Shown: in pieces, positions 60,601 through 64,000 of the stretch | Position numbering within the stretch: position 1 is the stretch's first letter | Layout of the letters: each line of letters begins with the position of its first letter | Assembly: GCF_011397635.1 (NCBI RefSeq) | Contig: NC_064770.1 | Location: 6,157,826-6,221,825 of the forward strand | Source of the DNA: Epinephelus fuscoguttatus | Lineage: Eukaryota > Chordata > Actinopteri > Perciformes > Serranidae | Length of the DNA: 64,000 nucleotides | Direction of reading: 5' to 3' | Made by a program: the position numbers and the translations under genes | Notes under the pieces: generated by a model | The model's database searches: none | What the model was told of the DNA's origin: nothing | What the model saw: only the letters and a program-made list of their open reading frames with translations

Positions 60601-62186
60601 GGGGTATCTAATGGAAAAAGCTTTTAAAGCAAATATAGTGTACACATAAACTGTTATAGATGTTGCCAGGTAGAACTTTTTTGGATGGCTAAAATATGTT
60701 TTGGCGCTGCCCCCTGTCCATGGCAGTATATTGCTTAGGTTTCATGCCAGACTCCAGCCTGCTTCTCCCAACTGGCAGACTGACATTTACTGTATGTAAT
60801 ACACTGACTGTGGATAAGTACCCCATACAACCTCACTTCAAAAAATCTGAATTGTCCTTTAAAGAACAAACATTACTGTAATCACTACAGAACATTGCAG
60901 ATGAACATTTAATATCTAGAAATTTACTTGCAGAGAACACCTGTAACAGTTTGGTCACATTAACCCAGACACATACTAGGTTTCCATCTAGTCTTGTTTG
61001 GTTTACACAGAAAGCATACAGACAGAAGTATGCTTAGCGTAACAGCTTTTGCTGTGAAGCCAAGCAGGAGATGCTATTTGCTGTATCAGTATTTTGTAAA
61101 TGTCTAAATGAAGAAAACAATGACCTGTCAAAATGTGTGCCATTTTATAGTAACTTGTGTATTTGGTTCAGGTGCAGGGATCAAGGCCCAGGTGTGCAGC
61201 CTGGTGGAGCTGCTGGTCACCACTCTGTTCCAGGCCTACGCTGTCTTCTACCTGCCCCCTGAAGGAGGCCCCAAGCCAGGGGAGGGAGCCCTGAGCTGCG
61301 GCATGCTCTTCTCTATCCTGGAGAATGTCACCTCCACCACACCTGCAGGTATAACAGCTGGAGTGTCTGGATACTTTTGGTCATTTCCTTACTGAGATCT
61401 ATCAGACAGGCCTGTTTTAGCTGGATTTGCGCTCCCTGTATTAACAGGCTTTTGGCATAGGCACTACATGTCATATATAGTTATTTTCAGAACTGGTTTG
61501 GGTATTCAAAAATGTCATTATTTGGTATATCAGTTGTATTATATATGCGGTAGGTCAGTTTTTTAAAAGCTAACAAATTAAGATTGTGTTTTTCTTTTTC
61601 TCATTTGAAAGGCCCTGGATTTTAAAACAACAGTTATTTGTATTTATATGGACAGTGGAGAGTATCAGAGTTCCAAGGGTGTATGTACTATGTTGGAGGG
61701 ACATAAACAGAAAGTTAAATGTTGGCAATGGAGTAAATTGTGGCCTGCATCTGAGACCTTTTTTTCCAGCCAATGTCTTTCTACAATTTTCTGAATCTGT
61801 ACCATGAAAAGTCATGCTATATTAGCTACGAACACTTCCTGTTTGCACTGTTAATACTAAAGAAAAAAACTTGAAACATGATGTTTATAGGATAAAATGT
61901 ACAAGGAGTGCCTTTTTCACAAGAAAAGTCAAAGTCACTCAGGGTCCATGAACAGACCGATGTATTCTGAAGCACAAATGTCCATAGATAAAGAAAATGT
62001 GAGACCATCAATCCCATCTCTGTCCTCAGCTAAAGACAGGAGGGTGTTGCAGGAAGAGACGAGTACAGCCAGCTGGTTCAAGTTCCTGCCTCCTTCCATC
62101 ACTGAGTTTCAGCCTGCCCTTCGCACCCTAGCTCAACCAATTCAGAGAGAGCAGCTCCGAGACACCCTGCAGCAGTGGATTGATAC
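57687..62186 (+). CDS. cog1: cog1 (COG complex subunit 1), first five exons
   Basis: Exons: 57687-57971, 58704-58951, 59132-59313, 61172-61348 and 62030-62186, in continuous phase, giving 349 residues plus two bases; human COG1 is about 980, so the rest lies downstream. Diagnostic conserved stretches: EIEQKKEELRQMVGERYRDL, SQIKLLLEIPERIWSAMEAS, QLYLLCCHLHSLLQLE, SPRQALADFLLARKAS, GAGIKAQVCSLVELL and FLPPSITEFQPALRTLAQPI. COG1 is part of lobe A of the COG tethering complex for retrograde vesicles at the Golgi; human loss causes COG1-CDG. For exon 1, an alternative in-phase donor (GAG/GTGAAC) would extend it to 57992; the AGT/GTGAGC donor at 57971 is preferred but unsure. Everything from 62187 to the end is intron. 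Confidence 0.95.
60008..60862. mobile_element. Complete MITE family C element with ~185-bp TIRs
   Basis: The left arm 60008-60192 and right arm 60680-60862 are inverted repeats: for example GTGGGGTTGTGTGAGG, CACTTATCCATAG and CAGTTTGG on the left against CATACAACCTCACTTC, GGATAAGTACCCC and CCAACTGG on the right. The element has TTAAAGG-like ends and is 855 bp. It lies in the cog1 intron between exons 3 and 4. Fragments recur at 16715, 17440, 25490 and 46861. Confidence 0.75.
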
Positions 62187-62390
62187 GTAAGCTCCTACCA
62201 ATCAGGACACTGCTTGTCTTTTTCTCTTTCTCTTAGGTGTTTTCAAAGTTTGACATGAAAGTCTAATTTTAGAATATACAACCACAGAGACTCGGTTTAT
62301 GATTTCAGGCATTAGCTGTCTATCAGATGGCAGCAGGCAGAACAGTTTGTGGTTTGGGTGTCCAATGATCCTGTTGGCCTTCTTTGTACA

Positions 62391-62619
62391 CCAGTTGTAT
62401 TTGCCAAACCCACTAGATGGCGCTCTTGGTGTAATGAAAAAGGATCAAGGGATGGTAATGCAGTTTGGTTTCAACCCTTTGCTGAACCAAAAAATAAGGA
62501 AAATAGTTCGAGAAGCTTTATTTGGCCATTGCTAGTTGAAACTAAACTGCATTGCCATCCCTTGGGCCTTTCGCATTACACCCAGAGCGCCATCTAGTGG
62601 ATTCAGTAAATACAACTGG
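62391..62619. mobile_element. Foldback MITE with 85-bp arms and two CTCF-core motifs
   Basis: The arms 62391-62475 and 62535-62619 are both 85 bp with similarity of about 87%, around a 59-bp loop. Each arm has a match to the vertebrate CTCF core (CCACTAGATGGCGC), forward at 62410-62423 and reversed at 62587-62600. It lies in the cog1 intron after exon 5. Non-coding. Confidence 0.8.
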
Positions 62620-62899
62620 TGGTTCATGAAGCTTCATTTACACATCACTGCTGGGAGTAGATGGATGGGAAGTTTGTCCTGGTCACGTGGTGGGCATCAT
62701 CACCCTTAGGAGAGCGTCATGGTTGATGCATTAAATGATACCAAAGTATGTAATGATTATTAACAAGCCTCAACAGGCTCCAAAAATATGCGTTTAGATA
62801 CAGATGAATTGGTACAAACGGTGGAGGAGAGTGATTGCTCACAGTTATGGGCTATCAGAACAAATCAGTTCTGGAGACTAAGAATTTGGTCTTGAGTTC

Positions 62900-63535
62900 T
62901 GGTGGTTGCTGCCAGAGGTGTGGACTCAAGTCACATGACTTGGATCCGAGTTGGCGGTCACTGTCTTGGTTTTTTTGGAGCCAAAGGTGACCATATTTGG
63001 GCAAGAGGTTAGAGCTCTGGAGAAGCGAGGGGTGGATCTGACTCATAGACTGTGGCGATGCCTAGTAGACAGCTTGTTCCTCAAGTGGCCCCACCTGTAA
63101 ACATGCATAACTTATGGCCTTGATAAAATGTAAATGGGTGAGTTATAAAAAAAAAAAAAAAAAATCACCCCTGTGCAGTTGTCATGAATGTTGAAATTAG
63201 CTGTAGAGACCAAAGCCACTTTCTGTACCAGGCTGTAAACATGTTTATTTCTGCTTCAGATTTGGGCATTTTATCATGGGGGTCTATGGGGAATGACTCT
63301 GTTTTGGAGCCAGACTCAAGTGGCCATTGGAGGAATTGCAGTTTTTGGCACTTTTATGTCATCTTAGTTTTTCAGACTTAAAGGGTTGCTGCTTAGTTAG
63401 CCCCCACCGGGGACTTGACCTGGGACTTGCCTGTCTTGACCTGGGACTTGACTCGTGACTTGAATGAAAGACTTGAGGCTTACTTGTGACGTGCAAAAGA
63501 ACGACTTGATCCCACTTCTTCAAGCGCTTTGGGGT
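62900..63535 (+). repeat. Repeat family D and GACTTG-rich repeat
   Basis: 63063-63366 contains CTCAAGTGGCCCCACCTG and AGACTCAAGTGGCCATTGG, the family also seen inverted at 38040. 62911-62955 and 63408-63500 are runs of GACTTG/CAAGTC words such as CCTGGGACTTGACTCGTGAC, a short-period repeat. Within a cog1 intron; no exon seen. Confidence 0.55.
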
Positions 63536-63536
63536 T

Positions 63537-63600
63537 GCATTTTTGATGTATGAAAGGCGCTATATAAATAAAGTTTGATTGATTGATTGATTGATTGACT
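63537..63600 (+). repeat. LINE/SINE-type 3' tail with (TTGA)n
   Basis: GCGCTATATAAATAAAGTTT followed by TGATTGATTGATTGATTGA is the characteristic 3' end of a teleost retroposon (tail plus short tandem repeat). A related end stands at 45712-45760 (CACTTTGTGGC...GCTGTATAAAATAAAGTTTA). Family not assigned. Confidence 0.55.
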
Positions 63601-64000
63601 TCTGGTTGCTACTAAGTCCTTCTGGACTCATTAACAGTGACTGTAATGCTTTGCACGAACAAACATCATAATGAAGTTCTGTATAAATGAAAGGTCGACT
63701 GACTACACACAACTGACTACAGACATATAAATGACATTAATAAATGTGATTATCAGAGAATAAATGCTACCATGAATAAATGCAATGAACACAGGGATGA
63801 ATGGTTAATGATTAAGGGAGGACTGAGACAAAGCAGCCCTCCTTGGTGCCATCTTCTTCCACAAGAACAATTTCTAATATCATATATTGATTGAAACAGA
63901 CGTTTCAGGGAGTTTTCCATGCTTTTGAATTGGTTACTCAAGCCCTTAATCAATCATCAGTACTATCGTTTATTGTTTTTCTGTTAATATCTAATCAGTG

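Overview
The window is nuclear DNA of a ray-finned (teleost) fish. The evidence is vertebrate genes with GT-AG introns, coding exons that cover only a few per cent of the sequence, and a dense load of typical teleost repeats: Tc1/mariner copies, Rex3/RTE-like LINE tails, a Ty3/Gypsy chromovirus, many MITEs and long microsatellites. No tRNA, rRNA, CRISPR or bacterial feature was seen.

Four host genes are supported. (1) The 3' part of glyr1 (NPAC/NDF), + strand, ten exons from 638 to a stop at 8719. (2) A complete rogdi, + strand, eleven exons from 16008 or 16047 to 36911; its product is a V-ATPase assembly (RAVE-type) factor. (3) smim22, - strand, a very small single-pass membrane protein; two coding exons are seen (46523-46403 and 43931-43861) and a possible 5' exon near 48263. 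(4) The first five exons of cog1, + strand, 57687-62186; the gene runs out of the window. From memory, glyr1-rogdi-smim22 keep the order and orientation of human 16p13.3, whereas human COG1 is on 17q25, so a synteny junction lies between smim22 and cog1.

The rest is introns and intergenic DNA filled by mobile elements, often nested. The main layers are: 18393-21292, a MITE-like element with TIRs, TA flanks, a second MITE and a decayed Tc1 inside; 21600-23607, a mariner/Tc1 copy split by a GC-rich insert; 29655-31262, a Tc1 copy with an internal duplication; 31846-34601, a TIR element interrupted by a Tc1 copy and a long TA tract; 48546-54022, a MITE split by a 4485-bp Gypsy element (407-bp LTRs, 5-bp target duplication GTAAA) and by a second MITE; 56069-57187, a truncated Tc1; and two foldback MITEs inside cog1 introns.

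I found no operon-like or defence-like new system. The most interesting signals are a foldback MITE in a cog1 intron carrying two oppositely oriented perfect CTCF-core matches, a (TG)n tract that abuts the predicted smim22 3' splice site, a recent Gypsy copy whose integrase/chromodomain region is fused by deletion, and rearranged Tc1 copies. Repeat-family names come from recall of family hallmarks, not from a database search.
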